Assembly: GCA_963995505.1 (NCBI GenBank)
Contig: OZ023190.1
Span: 15,308,092 to 15,372,091 of the forward strand
Direction: 5' to 3'
From: Hypericum androsaemum
Lineage: Eukaryota > Streptophyta > Magnoliopsida > Malpighiales > Hypericaceae
Length of the DNA: 64,000 nucleotides
Of this stretch, positions 37,177 through 48,575 are shown piece after piece. The notes below the pieces were generated by a model. That model was not told where the DNA came from and did no database searches. It saw nothing but the letters and a program-made list of their open reading frames with translations. The position numbers were made by a program, and so were the translations under genes. The first letter of the stretch is position 1. Each line of letters begins with the position of its first letter.

Positions 37177-40100
37177 ATGTCGACGATTTACGTGTCGGAG
37201 CCGCCGACGAAAGGGAAGGTGATAGTGAACACGACGTACGGACCAGTTGACATCGAGCTGTGGCCGAAAGAGGCGCCCAAGGCGGTTAGGAACTTCGTCC
37301 AGCTCTGCCTCGAAGGCTACTACGACGACACCATCTTCCACCGCGTCATCAAGGGCTTCCTTGTCCAGGCCGGGGACCCCACCGGCTCCGGCACCGGTAC
37401 TCCTCTCCTCCCTCTCTACTAATTATGGTTCCTTTTCTTTTATTTTAGGGTTAGGGTTGGGGATTTGGGAGTCATTGGAATTGTGGCGCGTTTGGTAGGA
37501 GGAGAGAGTATTTACGGAGACGCGTTTGGGGACGAGTTCCATTCGCGGCTGCGGTTCAACCATAGAGGGCTAGTTGCTTGTGCTAATGCTGGGACTCCGC
37601 ATTCCAATGGCAGCCAGTTCTTTATTTCCCTTGATAAGTGCGAGTGGCTCGACAAGAAGAACACCATTTTCGGAAAGGTAATCACGCGCTTGTGTGGATT
37701 CATTTGGTTGAAGCTTGAAGGGAGGAAACTTATTTTCCTTTTTGTTTATCGGCTTGTTAGGTGACTGGTGATTCTATTTATAATCTTTTGGAGCTCGGCA
37801 AGGTCGAGACTGGTAAGGATGACCGCCCGTTGGATCCGATCCCCAGAATCAAATCAGTTGAGGTAGGTTTTCGTTGTTGATGGCTGACCTTGATTTGCTT
37901 AATATCTTCCGTTTGTGACCATTTCGGAAGCTTGTGTGAGTTCTGAATAGTTTGTGCTATCTAGCTGCAACATACCAGTGCATGCCGAATGGTAGTCGTC
38001 TGAGGCATGGTCATACTCTGTGATTCCATGCTCTGGTGTCACTTTGAGTTGTGTATTCGCTTTTTATGTTTGATTGTGTAGCCAGGGTCTGCTCAGTGTT
38101 CAGTGAGATGGCTTAGCTTTTGATATGTGGATTTCAGGTTTTGTGGAACCCATTTGAGGATATTGTACCTAGGGTACCTTTGAAGCCTTTGATAATTGAG
38201 GCAGAGAAAAAACAGCCAAAGCAGAAAGTTGTCAAGTAAGTCCACCTTTATAAATTCACCTAACAGAATGGTGTATATTGATATTGAGATGGCACTGTAT
38301 TTTTTAGGAATAAGGATAACCTTCTCTTTTTCTTGATGCAGAAAGTTGAATTTGCTGTCCTTTGGGGAAGAGGCTGAACAGGAGGAAAAGGAACTAGCAG
38401 CAGTTAAACAAAAGATCAAGAGCAGTCACGATGTGTTGAATGATCCACGTCTTCTTAAGGAACAAGATGTTAGTTCATTTTGGATTTTCCCTTTTGTTTA
38501 CATATGCTTTCAGCATTGACCACGGGATTAATGTCCCAAGCCCCTAACTACGCAACATGCAGAAGTAGCTAATTTAGAATGTCGACTTTATTCAGTCTAG
38601 TTGCTCGTTGGGAGTTAAATTTGTAATTTCTTTATCTGGGAGAAGATGATTGATGTTTTCATCGTTTTTCCCTAATCCTTTTAATGTTGAGTGCTGGAAA
38701 CCACTGGAGATTCCAGTAGTGAGACATAAATCAAGTTCTTGTTTTCTATAATGGTTTAAGACATGAGAATGTCTATGCTTTCATTTGCAGATGCTATAAT
38801 TATCTTTCTGATATGGCTTGATCTTGATGCAGAATTCATCTGATGTTAAAGCGGCTAAAGATGTACAGTCATCTGTGCGGGAAGCTCTAAGCTCAAAGAA
38901 GGGAGCAGCACGTAGAGATTCAGAAGCTGAATCTTGTGAGAGAAGTGATGGAGACGATGATGAGGACGAAGCTAGCTTTGATGCCCGAATGCGACGGCAG
39001 ATACTTGAGAAACAGAAGAAGCTGGGAGATATCCCATCCAAGCGCAGTGAAAATGGTACCCGTGGTTGAAGTATTTCCAACTCGTTTTCCTCTCCAGAAT
39101 TCTTGCTATAAATAAATATCATTATTCAATAACAAGCCCTTCTCGCCACGTGCAGTTATGTAGGGGTTTGTTTATAATGTTGAAGGTAAGTAGGAGGATA
39201 TTATGTAAAGTAACTTAACAAGGGCTAGAGTTGGTACTTGAAAATGTTGTGAATGCTGCTTTGGCTATCATGATTTGTATATTCTGTTTCTTTATGTTTA
39301 TACAAAGAGTTTGACGAGAGGATCTCCTGAATTTCTACATCATCTTTGCTGCTTTCAATTCTTGCAGGTAGTTCTAGTAAAAAAGATCGCAGATCGTCGG
39401 CACCCAGGTATCAAATTACTTGGTCATTTTTTTACGATTGGTTGCTTCCATTGCCCTAGTTTCCTGCATATAGATTTAATTTTGCTTAATACTCGCTGAC
39501 AACGGGTCATTCATTTAAACCTGCATGTTTAGTTGCGGGCATCAAGTTTGCTGTAGTGTGCCAACCTTTTCTCTGTTTCAACTTTTTTTTAAATACAATA
39601 TTCACCTGATTAAAGCAGGCGTCTCTTTTCTCTTCAGGTCAGATGCTGAAAGCGATGATGATGACAAACCAAGAGTTGAAAAGTTGTCACTGAAGAAAAA
39701 GGGAATTGGATCTGAAGCCAGAGCTGAGCGGATGGCTAAAGCAGATACAGACATGCAGTTGTATGGTGAAGCTGAGCGTGGAAGACTGCTGCAGAAGCAG
39801 AAAAGACGCAGACTGCAAGGACATGAAGATGATGTATGTTGCCAAAGTTTTTCCCCCGATCTCTGTCTCTGTCTGCCTGTCACATGATACCGACATGCTT
39901 CCAAAATTCACACATCTTAGGACCATAAGCTCGCAATGCATATGTTTATTTATGGTGGTCAAAGTTGAATGTTGGTTGGGCAATTTATTACGGGAAAGAA
40001 TGAAGCTGTCCTTTTGCTTAAAATGGAAATGCAAAAGTAATTTAGAAGTTTTGTTACTGGGTGATTCAGAATTTTAGCTTGTCTAGATTTTACCATGACA

Positions 40101-41064
40101 CTGCAGATGCCCATTCTCCTTGTGACAGTTGTTGGGGGAGTGCTGGATCATAAAGGGAGAAAAGAATGTTCCACTGTAATCCTATGAGTTTTGCAATTTT
40201 GCTGTGTCTTTGGGGATCTTAAGAGTTTTTTTTGTCATTCTAAATGTGATTTATCTTCATCATGTCCTTCACTGTATATCATCTCAATTAGACTTCTGTT
40301 TCTTTCATTTAGGTGTTAACAAAACTGCAGAATTTCACGAAAGGCCTTCATCAGAAGCCTACTACCTCAAGCAACAAGTCTAGTGGTGTTGAAACGGAAG
40401 ATTCTGTAGCCCTTCATCAGAAGTCTACTACCTCAAGCAACAAGTCTAGTGATGATGAAACGGAAGATTTGTCTGATTGGACTACGGCCGGCCTCAAATT
40501 TGCTCCTGAACTTGGGAAGGTGAGTTCTGCCATATGTGTTCTATCTGCATCCTGTAACTATGTTGACAGATATGATTAATCACATTGAATGGTTATACTA
40601 CCTTAGTAACCTTGCAATGCATTGGTAGCTATTTTGTAATGTAATATTGAATTAAAGAGTTGCAGACACATCTTGAACCTTTTCGCAACTCTAGAATTCT
40701 CTTTATTCTCTATCTCGCTATTTTTTAGGGATTAATTCATCGGTTTAGTGAGTGTTGGTACCTGGTGGTTTTTTCAACCAAAATATTTCCTTGTCGGAGC
40801 TAATATTTGATACCCGATCTGGTATTAAAGTGAGCAAAATTGAGAGGACATGTATGTCGTTCCTATAAGATTTTTTTTGAAACAAAATTGTGCAATAACT
40901 CTTCTGCTTGTTAAATTTCATAGGATGGAATGTCTCGCAAAGAAGAAATACATGACTATGTCGTCCATGACCCTCTTTTGGAGAAGGGTAAAGAGAAGTT
41001 CAATCGGATGCAAGCTAAGCAAAAGAAACGTGGCAGGGAATGGGCCGGGAAATCTCTGACGTAG
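37177..41064 (+). CDS. CYP57: Spliceosome-associated cyclophilin CYP57 (CWC27)
   Basis: Nuclear peptidyl-prolyl isomerase-like protein homologous to CWC27 of the activated spliceosome. Ten exons: 37177-37396, 37499-37677, 37761-37862, 38138-38235, 38342-38468, 38833-39055, 39368-39407, 39638-39833, 40313-40519 and 40924-41064 (1533 nt, 510 residues; Arabidopsis CYP57 is close to this). The N-terminal ~170 residues are the cyclophilin fold with FHRVIKGFLVQAGDPTGSGT, GESIYGD, ACANAGTPHSNGSQFFI and NTIFGKVTGDS. The position equivalent to the cyclophilin A loop His is Asn here. The rest is charged coiled coil with basic runs (KQKRRR, KKRGREW). Exon 9 carries an internal duplication (see 40346-40468). 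The start is the first ATG, giving the conserved MSTIYVSEPPTKGKV. Confidence 0.95.
40346..40468 (+). repeat. In-frame tandem duplication in CYP57 exon 9
   Basis: Two 57-base copies, 40346-40402 and 40412-40468, separated by nine bases, differ at three positions. They encode LHQKPTTSSNKSSGVETED and LHQKSTTSSNKSSDDETED. The high identity suggests a recent event that kept the frame. Confidence 0.85.
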
Positions 41065-43530
41065 TCAGGTGACAATGACTACTTATTTGTGCTTGTCCAT
41101 GTCTGAGGCACAACTGGAATTGTGGCTGAACTTTGGTCTGTTCTATGGTACATGATATGAATTGACAACTTGATCTCCCAAAGAAGGGAAAGCCAGAAAG
41201 CCGTCCGAGTGACAGTCAATTTGTTCTCAGACGAGAGTGTCTCCTGCAATGGTTTGACCCCGCAGCTGCTACTGCAATCTTTGGTATTTCACTTCCCGCT
41301 CCCAGTTCATTTTTTCTTGCAATTGATGAGTTATCATCGGCTGCATTGCAATCATTGTACATGCTTCATACTTGTCTCGACGTACCTAGGTTTGACATGT
41401 GAGAATTATTCTGTTGCTGTATGGTTTGGTTGATCCGCCGGATTTGGTATTGCCCAACCGCACTAAAACTTGGAAATCCTTAGATTTGGAGTTGGTCTGG
41501 GACGGTAGAACTTGGAAATCCCTCGTAGTTCCTTTGTCTAATCCAAAAGTAGAGTGAGTAGACTTAGCTTTATTGACCCTAAATGTTACTTGGCCTTTTA
41601 AAGTCACTGCTATTGTGAACAATCTTCACGGTCATCGGAAACTACCCAGATGCTTCTTCGCGCCGTAGCTTCAAAGTGTTTTGACATTAAGTTCTCTTAT
41701 TGGCCTGGTCAAAAGTTCTAATCCGCTTGGGAAGCTGGTAAAACAAATACTACTGCATTAACATTTGCTATTGGGCAAAACGGTTCTCTTTCGCTTTTTT
41801 TCCTCTTCCCCTTGTTTTGAAGACCGTTTTACACTTGTGAAATGTATTTCTGACCTGACTTAGTTGGACTCTAGATATCAAATATTTTTAAAGATTTAAT
41901 TTCGTGTGTTTTCAAGGAATAGTATTTATTTATTTTTTGATGGTTTGCAGTATTTATTATTTAAGCACCTTTTTAGGGGCAATTGGGATAATTGGAATTG
42001 CTGTGGGATTTCATTTTCATGAAAATAATTTTTTTTTTGGCGGTGGAATGGTATTTTTGATACCCTTGATTTTAGCTCCGGGATCTTATTTGTGCCTAAA
42101 GCATCCGGACGGGCCCACTTAAATCCTTGTTTGTCATCGTCTTTATCTATAAGATACTTTTTCTCAAAAAAAAATTTAATACCTCCCCTCGGCCCTTTCA
42201 TCCTTTATAGCCAAATTGTCTCTCATTTTTGAACAAATCCCAAAACGGCCGAAACAAAAGTAGTCATCGCTGTCCTAGTAACCCTCGCAATATCGTATTC
42301 AAAAAACAACATTTTTTTTGAAAGGTAAATTATTACACCATAATACTGCTTAGGTTTATATTTTCTAGATATTTACAATGCCTTGTGTTTTGCCTACAAA
42401 TTCTTTAGCAACATCCATCTATCACAAAGAAGCCATAACTGTATTGACCAAAAAAAAAGAAGCGATAACACGATAGAAGTTGAGCCACCTAATAAGAAAT
42501 TGAAAAGAATAAAAAAATTAATAGGCATATGAACAGAAAAAAATTATTGAAAAAATCGTTGCTAAATAAAATTTTGAGTTCCAGATTAAAAAGGATATAA
42601 AGTTTGTCCTGGTCCCTGTCGAACCTTTGCCATCTTTGAAATCGGAAATGAACTTCTAATTGCCCACGTCAAGAACATAGAGCTGCCCCACCAGAATGAG
42701 TAAAGGTCCCACACTTATACAAGTGGCCCACCAATCGCTGTCCCCTATTTTAAAAAGGAGCTCCAAGCTTTTTGTCTCTTGAATTATTCCACATTTTTTT
42801 GGGTGTAATTGCGATTATTGTCGAACTGGGTAATTTTTTTTTGTCAAAGTTCAAACTCAAATTTTTCTTAAATAATTCAAAATTTTTATCACTTAGAATA
42901 ACTAAAATTGGTTATTATTCCACTGACTTTGGTATAAAAAAGCTTTAGCCAAGATTGCAGAAATCGTGTTCGTGCTAGTACAATAGCCTGATTGGGCCAC
43001 CCAAGTCACCGTCCAATACCTAACGCCACCTCGTCGACGACAATAACAAGTCCACAATTTAAACACCACTTCTGAAAACCGCGTTCACACTGTCCCAAAT
43101 TCCTTCTAAAAGTACAAAAAAAGAACAAATATGTTATAGCTTATTATATGGAATGGAAAAGGGAGCCACCCTAGCATTAGCTCATAACCCACGTTTTGCA
43201 CTTCAATCCACTGTTCATTTTTTATTTATCTTTGAATCTATAATAATTACCAGATCTAGGAAAATCTATGACTAGATTATACCCTAAATGAAGATCTATT
43301 ATACATTTTTAAGTAGATTGTATATAGTATGGCGATTTATTAAAATATATCTTTCAAAAAAAATATACCCTATATTCACTTGGTCCGCAGTAGATCTTCA
43401 TTTAAATTTGTGACATTGTTTTTACTATCTTGTTAAATTGAGTAAAAGCAATCAAAAGTAGTCCATTGATCAAATGGTATCTGAACACTTAATTAATCGA
43501 CTAATTTAAATTTAGATCAAATAAAATTAG
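41065..43530. other. CYP57 3' region and intergenic DNA
   Basis: 3'-UTR of CYP57 followed by AT-rich sequence. Near 42310-42350, TTTTTTGAAAGGTAAATTATTACACC is broken complement of the SINE-like tail described elsewhere, suggesting a small minus-strand remnant. No gene. Confidence 0.4.
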
Positions 43531-43538
43531 CTAATTAG

Positions 43539-44461
43539 CAAGGTTCTTAAAAACGACCCGGAGGTTGACCCGTAATTTGGTTCGACCTCCGGGTCGACCG
43601 GTCCGACCGGCCGGACTGCCGGCCGGACCGGAACTTTTATTTTAAAATATTTAACTAAATACACAGATAAATCATGATAGTTAGATTAATATAGGTACAT
43701 TTTCAAAAAAATAATAATATATAAACGTGAAGTTTCTACAAAAAGTATCTAATAATTACACTTTTTTCCTCCTTTTTCCAAAGCATCCCTCTCATTAATT
43801 ATCCAATATTCTCTCACTTCAACTTTTTCAATTTGCTCTCACTCTTTACGTTTCCAGGCAACAAACCCCCCACCACCCCCCTTCATGAAAAGACAAAAAA
43901 AATTCAAAAAAAATGAAAAGACAAAGATGAGAAAAAGAAGAGACGAGTCCCTCCATTGTTTAGAGACTAAGTTCCTCCACCTCCTCCATCCTCCGGTGGC
44001 TTTCTCTTTCCTCTTTGGGTGGCCCTTCTCTCAGCTTCTTCCTCCATTTTCCAGCGACTTTCCTCCTCCTCCCTTCTCCTCCGGCGACCTTCCTCTTCCT
44101 CCCTTCTCCTCTGGCGACCTTCCTCCTCCTCCGGCGACCTTCCTCTTCCTCCCTTCTCCTCCGGCGACCTTCCTCCTCCTCCGGTGGCATTATTTCCTCC
44201 TCCTCCAGCGTTACTTTTTTGTTTCGGTGCATTATTTCCTCCCGATTCCTGACCAAGTTGGCCCATTTTTCTTGGTTTCTTTGTCCAACCTTACGAACCG
44301 GAAAAATCCGGGTCAAATTTCCGAACGGACCGCCCGGTCTGACCGGAATTTGTCCGGTTCGTAAGGTAGCCGAGTTTAGGGTCAAACCCGGGACGCTCTC
44401 CACTCCGTTTCGTGGTCGGACCGGTCGGACCGCCGATCGGACCGCGTTTTTTAAAACCATG
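43539..44461. mobile_element. Non-autonomous hAT-type DNA transposon with 8-bp target duplication
   Basis: The element is flanked by an exact 8-base direct repeat CTAATTAG (43531-43538 and 44462-44469). Ends are CAAGGTTCTTAAAAA and, on the complement, CATGGTTTTAAAAAA. An 8-base duplication and CA.GG ends are the hAT signature. Subterminal sequence is very GC-rich with clustered CCGGACCGG words. The middle is a pyrimidine-rich tandem repeat. No transposase frame is visible, so it depends on another element. Confidence 0.85.
44052..44212 (+). repeat. C/T-rich tandem repeat inside the hAT element
   Basis: Repeats of CCGGCGACCTTCCTC plus TTCCTCCCTTCTCCT, unit lengths about 21-36 bases in higher-order alternation. 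It is open in several frames on both strands, which produces long but meaningless open frames. Confidence 0.8.
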
Positions 44462-44469
44462 CTAATTAG

Positions 44470-44884
44470 TCATTCAGGCCAGAACATGACAGGAGTCAGG
44501 AAGTACCAAACTTCGTACCAATTACCTCCTATGATTATTACACTCTATCAATATTAGTCTCCCCTAAAAAAAGATCAATATTAGTCTAACTGAATGTTCA
44601 CACTGAATCATGCTATATTCCACCAGTGCAACTGTGAAATCTGTTTCAGATTTGATCGTCGATCAGCTTTTAAATATTTTAATACTAAAGAATTATCAAT
44701 AAGTAGTACAAATGACGATGACGAGTCACCACAACACCAAGTAAATTTTAAGATTCCGCCGAAGAGCTACGATATATTAATTAGAAGTTTCGATAGAAGT
44801 TCCTATGTTGGCTGAGTTCAATTTTGAATTCAATTTAACTAGTAAATGTCCAATAATTTTGGAAGAAGAAGAAGAAACTTAGAC
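44470..44884. other. Intergenic, nothing seen
   Basis: Short AT-rich spacer between a hAT element and an LTR-like block. Confidence 0.4.
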
Positions 44885-46365
44885 AATGTGATTGAAGACT
44901 ATTGGGTATGGAGTCTCAGTACGAGTGAAGTATTCGGGTCGTTCGAGTGAAGAGCCGTGAGGATGGTCCGAGAGTTGATCGATCGGGTTCGGAGTCCGGG
45001 GACGCTCGGAGAATTAATCGAGTCAAGAGTCTAGTGAAGACGTTGAGGACATCCGAGGGTCGTGTGGCTCGAGTGAAGAGCCTTGAGATGATTGGGGGCA
45101 ATCGGGTCAAGCGTCGAGTGAAGACGAAGCGGAGCGGAGCAAGTGGCTGCGAGAAGAGCCTGGCGGGCGCCAGCCAACTAGCGGGCGCTAGTGGTATTGG
45201 CAGGCGCTAGTGTGGCGAGGCAGGAACTCCTGCATGAGGCCACTGGCGATCGCCAGTTGATTGGCGGTCGCCAGTTCGGCCAGGAAAGCTGCTGTGACTT
45301 GACCAAAATGTCCCTCCCGACCCCAAATAGTCCTCTAGGGTTGTGGGACTATAAATACCCCTCCATAGCCTCCAAGAACTGAGGGCAAAAGGATTGCCCA
45401 CTTCTCCAAAGAGAAAGAGCGAAGAGGGAGGAATAAGAAAGGCCTCTCCAAGTAAAAGAGAGGCCAAGTGCCCAAGAGCCCTCCAATGAAAGGAGGGTTG
45501 TCCATGGCAAGTGTTGCCCACTTCTCCAAAGAGCAAAGAGAGAGGAGGTGCTCTCCAAGAGGGGGAGAGTGGCCATGTGCCTCCAAGTTGCCCAACCCAA
45601 GTGATGGGTTGTCTCCAAGTGAAGAAGACCCAAGTGATGGGTTGTCCTCCAAGTGAAGGAGGAGAAGGAGAAGAAGAAGTGTGCCCCAAGGGTACCCAAC
45701 CCAAATCAAGGGTTGCCTCCGAGAGAAGGAGAAGGGGTGAACCCTAGAGAAAGGGTTGCCCAACTCTCCAAGGAGAGGAGGGTTTTCCATGGCAAAGAGA
45801 AAGGAGGAGAAGAGGAGAAAGCTCTCCAAGTGATGGAGAGTGGCCCATGTCCCCCTAGTTGCCCAATCCAAGTGATGAGTTACCTCCAAGTGAAGGAGGA
45901 GAAGATGGAAGACCCGAGTGAATGGTTACCTCCAAGTGAAGGAGGAGAAGGAAGAAGACCCAAGTGAAGGGTTACCTCCGAGTGAAGGAGGTAGTTCTCT
46001 CCGAGTGAAGGAGAGTTTGCCCGAAGAGTGGGTAGAGTCTGAGTGCAGGGCTTTGCCAAGAGAATGAGCTCCCAAGAGTGTGGGCAGCCACGGTGAGAAG
46101 AGGAGGAGAGTGAGTCGAGCGAGGCATCCATTGTTGTGAGAGCGACTGAAACTCGAGCGTGAAAATAGTGAAATCTCTCCTGGCTTAGAAGCCCCCAGAT
46201 GTAGATTGTTGTGGATCGAACCGGGTAACTAAATTTTTGTGTTCCTCATTGTGCTTTCTTTGTGCTTTGTGCTTCTCGTGGTTATCATGGTTTGCTCGTA
46301 TGTGTTTTCACTTGCGTTGCTTGGGTCCACGGGAAGTGGATAATTTCTCCAACAGGGACAAGATT
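44885..46365 (+). mobile_element. Copia-type LTR-like sequence with expanded internal repeats
   Basis: TATA box ACTATAAATACCCC at about 45348, a long purine-rich region of repeated CCAAGTGA(T/A)GG and CTCCAAG units (45400-46030), and a 3' part (GTGGATCGAACCGGGTAAC..TTTTTGTGTTC) typical of Copia LTR R/U5 regions. TGGTGCTGGGGCC at 46366 resembles the initiator-Met primer site TGGTATCAGAGCC with five transitions. No pol downstream, so a decayed solo LTR is likely. Edges are uncertain. Confidence 0.5.
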
Positions 46366-46478
46366 TGGTGCTGGGGCCACTCCGGCACGATGCTGGAGGA
46401 TTTTTATTAAAGGACAAGCGGGAACTTTTTTGCAAAAATGCAGAAATTAGGGGGACAAAATGAAAAAAGTCCACAACC

Positions 46479-46570
46479 ATTGAATCGTAACTGGATAAAC
46501 TATTGAATCATAACTGAGTAAACTATTGAATCGTAACTGAGTAAACCATTGAATCGTAACTGGGTAACTG
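46479..46570 (+). repeat. 23-bp tandem repeat
   Basis: Four consecutive units of ATTGAATCGTAACTGAGTAA plus AC(T/C), with one or two differences each, and a partial unit again at 46620-46645. Confidence 0.85.
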
Positions 46571-46645
46571 AGACGGTTCAGATTTATCCGGGACGGGATA
46601 AACACGGACCATTAGATCGTAATTGAGTAAACTATTGAATCGTCC

Positions 46646-47138
46646 AGGACGGTCCTGGTTGGATTTGGCCTTCCAGGACCAAATCTGCTCCCTGTGATGG
46701 GGTGGTTTACAATCAGCATAAACACTTGATACAATTAGGAGACCACTTGGATGACAAAGAAACTATATTTTACCTAATTATGTATTTTACATAATAGAAA
46801 TTTATGTATAAAAAATATTTTATCTTAACAAATATCCTATCCGACTCGAATCAATTTATTTATCGAGATTACCTATCTTAGGGCAAAAGAAAGAGCTCAT
46901 GATTAATATTAAAAACGACCAAGAAACATGGAGTATCAAAAGTCTTGCTCTCGGCCACTATTTGTCAATCTCCGTGTTCACACTGCGACCCTCACAAAAT
47001 CCTCAACTTGGAAAGCCAAAACCCATTTTTCCGTTCACATAAGACTTCCCCAATTCCACCTCCCTCCATTAAAATCAAAGCTTCCTCCCACCTCCAAGCC
47101 CACATCACACTACCTCCATCTCTCTCCCTTCCACCGCC
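46646..47138. other. 5' region of the Harbinger-derived gene
   Basis: Promoter and 5' leader for the gene starting at 47139. No separate gene. Confidence 0.4.
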
Positions 47139-48575
47139 ATGAAGAGACCCAGAAAGGATTCCAACCGGAACGACGACGTCGAAGAACCCACCAAGAAGAA
47201 GAAGGACTTGAAGGGTATCCTCACGTCCCTTATCCTCCTCGACGAGCAGGAGAAGTTCGAGAGGGAGGAGGAAGATAGGGCCTCTAATGAGGAAAGACTC
47301 TTGCTTGATACCAACCACAAGAAGGCCACCAAGGCCATGGTTGACTATTACTCGTCAACCCTCAATGGGTACTACCCGGAGGTGGTGGCGGCGGAGACGG
47401 AGAGGGTCAGGAGGAAGCGGACACGTGTCGGTTCGGTTGCTGCTGCTGCTGCTGCTGCTTCTGCCCTTCTGGGGGCGGAAGAGGGGACGTCCCTTAAGGG
47501 GAATGGGACCCAAAGTCGGAGACTTTGGGTTAAGGACAGGGACAGCTCCTGGTGGGACCAGTGCAATTGTCCTGATTACCCGGAGGAGGAGTTCAAGAAG
47601 GCGTTTCGGATGAGTAAGGGTACATTCGAATTGATCTGTGATGAGCTTAACTCTGTTGTGGCCAAGGAAGATACCACCTTGAGGAGTGCTGTTCCCGTGA
47701 GGCAGAGGGTGGCTGTTTGTGTCTGGAGGTTGGCTACTGGCGAGCCGCTCAGGTTGGTGTCGAAAAGGTTCGGTCTTGGGATTTCTACTTGTCATAAGTT
47801 GGTGCTTGAGGTGTGTTCAGCAATTAAGAATGTGTTGATGCCTAAGTACTTGCAGTGGCCTGATGAGGATGGTGTTAGGAGGATTAAGGATGAGTTTGAG
47901 TCTGTTTCAGGGATTCCTAATGTTGTCGGGTCGATGTATACTACGCACATTCCGATTATTGCGCCTAAGATTAGTGTCGCGGCTTACTTTAATAAGAGGC
48001 ACACCGAGAGGAACCAGAAGACTTCGTATTCGATTACCCTCCAGGGCGTTGTTGATCCGAAAGGGGTGTTTACGGATGTGTGCATTGGATGGCCGGGGTC
48101 AATGCCTGATGATCAGGTGTTGGAGAAGTCGGCGCTGTTCCAGAGAGCAAATGGGGGGCTTTTGAAGGGTGTTTGGATTGTTGGGAGCTCTGGTTACCCC
48201 TTGATGGATTGGGTTTTGGTGCCTTATAATCAGCAGAATTTGACTTGGACGCAGCACGCGTTTAATGAGAAGATCGGTGAGGTTCAGAAGATGGCCAAGG
48301 ATGCATTTGCGAGGTTGAAAGGGAGATGGAGTTGCTTGCAGAAGAGGACGGAGGTAAAACTGCAGGACTTGCCCGTGGTTCTTGGGGCATGTTGTGTTTT
48401 GCATAATATTTGCGAGTTGCAAGGCGAGGATATTGAGCCCGAGTTGAACCTTGATCTCATGGATGATGAGATGGTCCCTGAGGCCCCCTTAAGATCAACG
48501 AGCGCCATGAAGGCTAGAGATGCTATTGCTCACAATCTCTTGCACCATTGCCGCGCAGGCACTGGATTTCTGTAA
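47139..48575 (+). CDS. Harbinger (PIF) transposase-derived nuclease-like protein, catalytically degenerate
   Basis: Intronless frame of 478 residues homologous to HARBI1/ALP1-like plant proteins. An acidic/basic N-terminus (about 1-100, with poly-Ala near 103) is followed by the transposase fold: RMSKGTFELICDEL, a helix-turn-helix-like RLVSKRFGLGISTCHKLV, and the DDE domain. The three acidic positions are altered. GSMYTTHI replaces the usual G..D.THI, VGSSGYPL replaces GDSGYPL, and AKDAFARLKGRW has Asp where ERAFGRLKGRW has Glu. An Asp in the DPKGVFTDV stretch remains. The long intact frame despite loss of catalysis indicates a domesticated host gene, perhaps acting in DNA or chromatin binding like ALP1; that role is inference. 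No terminal repeats flank it. Confidence 0.88.
   Translation: MKRPRKDSNRNDDVEEPTKKKKDLKGILTSLILLDEQEKFEREEEDRASNEERLLLDTNHKKATKAMVDYYSSTLNGYYPEVVAAETERVRRKRTRVGSVAAAAAAASALLGAEEGTSLKGNGTQSRRLWVKDRDSSWWDQCNCPDYPEEEFKKAFRMSKGTFELICDELNSVVAKEDTTLRSAVPVRQRVAVCVWRLATGEPLRLVSKRFGLGISTCHKLVLEVCSAIKNVLMPKYLQWPDEDGVRRIKDEFESVSGIPNVVGSMYTTHIPIIAPKISVAAYFNKRHTERNQKTSYSITLQGVVDPKGVFTDVCIGWPGSMPDDQVLEKSALFQRANGGLLKGVWIVGSSGYPLMDWVLVPYNQQNLTWTQHAFNEKIGEVQKMAKDAFARLKGRWSCLQKRTEVKLQDLPVVLGACCVLHNICELQGEDIEPELNLDLMDDEMVPEAPLRSTSAMKARDAIAHNLLHHCRAGTGFL

Noticed and set aside
41904..42122. Hydrophobic 72-codon frame resembling a small membrane protein
   Set aside because: No matching family motif, AT-rich homopolymer runs inside, and a position in CYP57 3' flank.
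43885..44557. Long overlapping open frames on both strands
   Set aside because: They come from the C/T tandem repeat and GC-rich body of the hAT-type element.
45207..45967. Several open frames over 100 codons on both strands
   Set aside because: Repeat-derived within the LTR minisatellite; composition follows the DNA repeat rather than a protein.
46366..46378. Definite Copia primer-binding site at TGGTGCTGGGGCC
   Set aside because: It needs five transitions from the iMet consensus, so it is kept only as a suggestion within the LTR entry.
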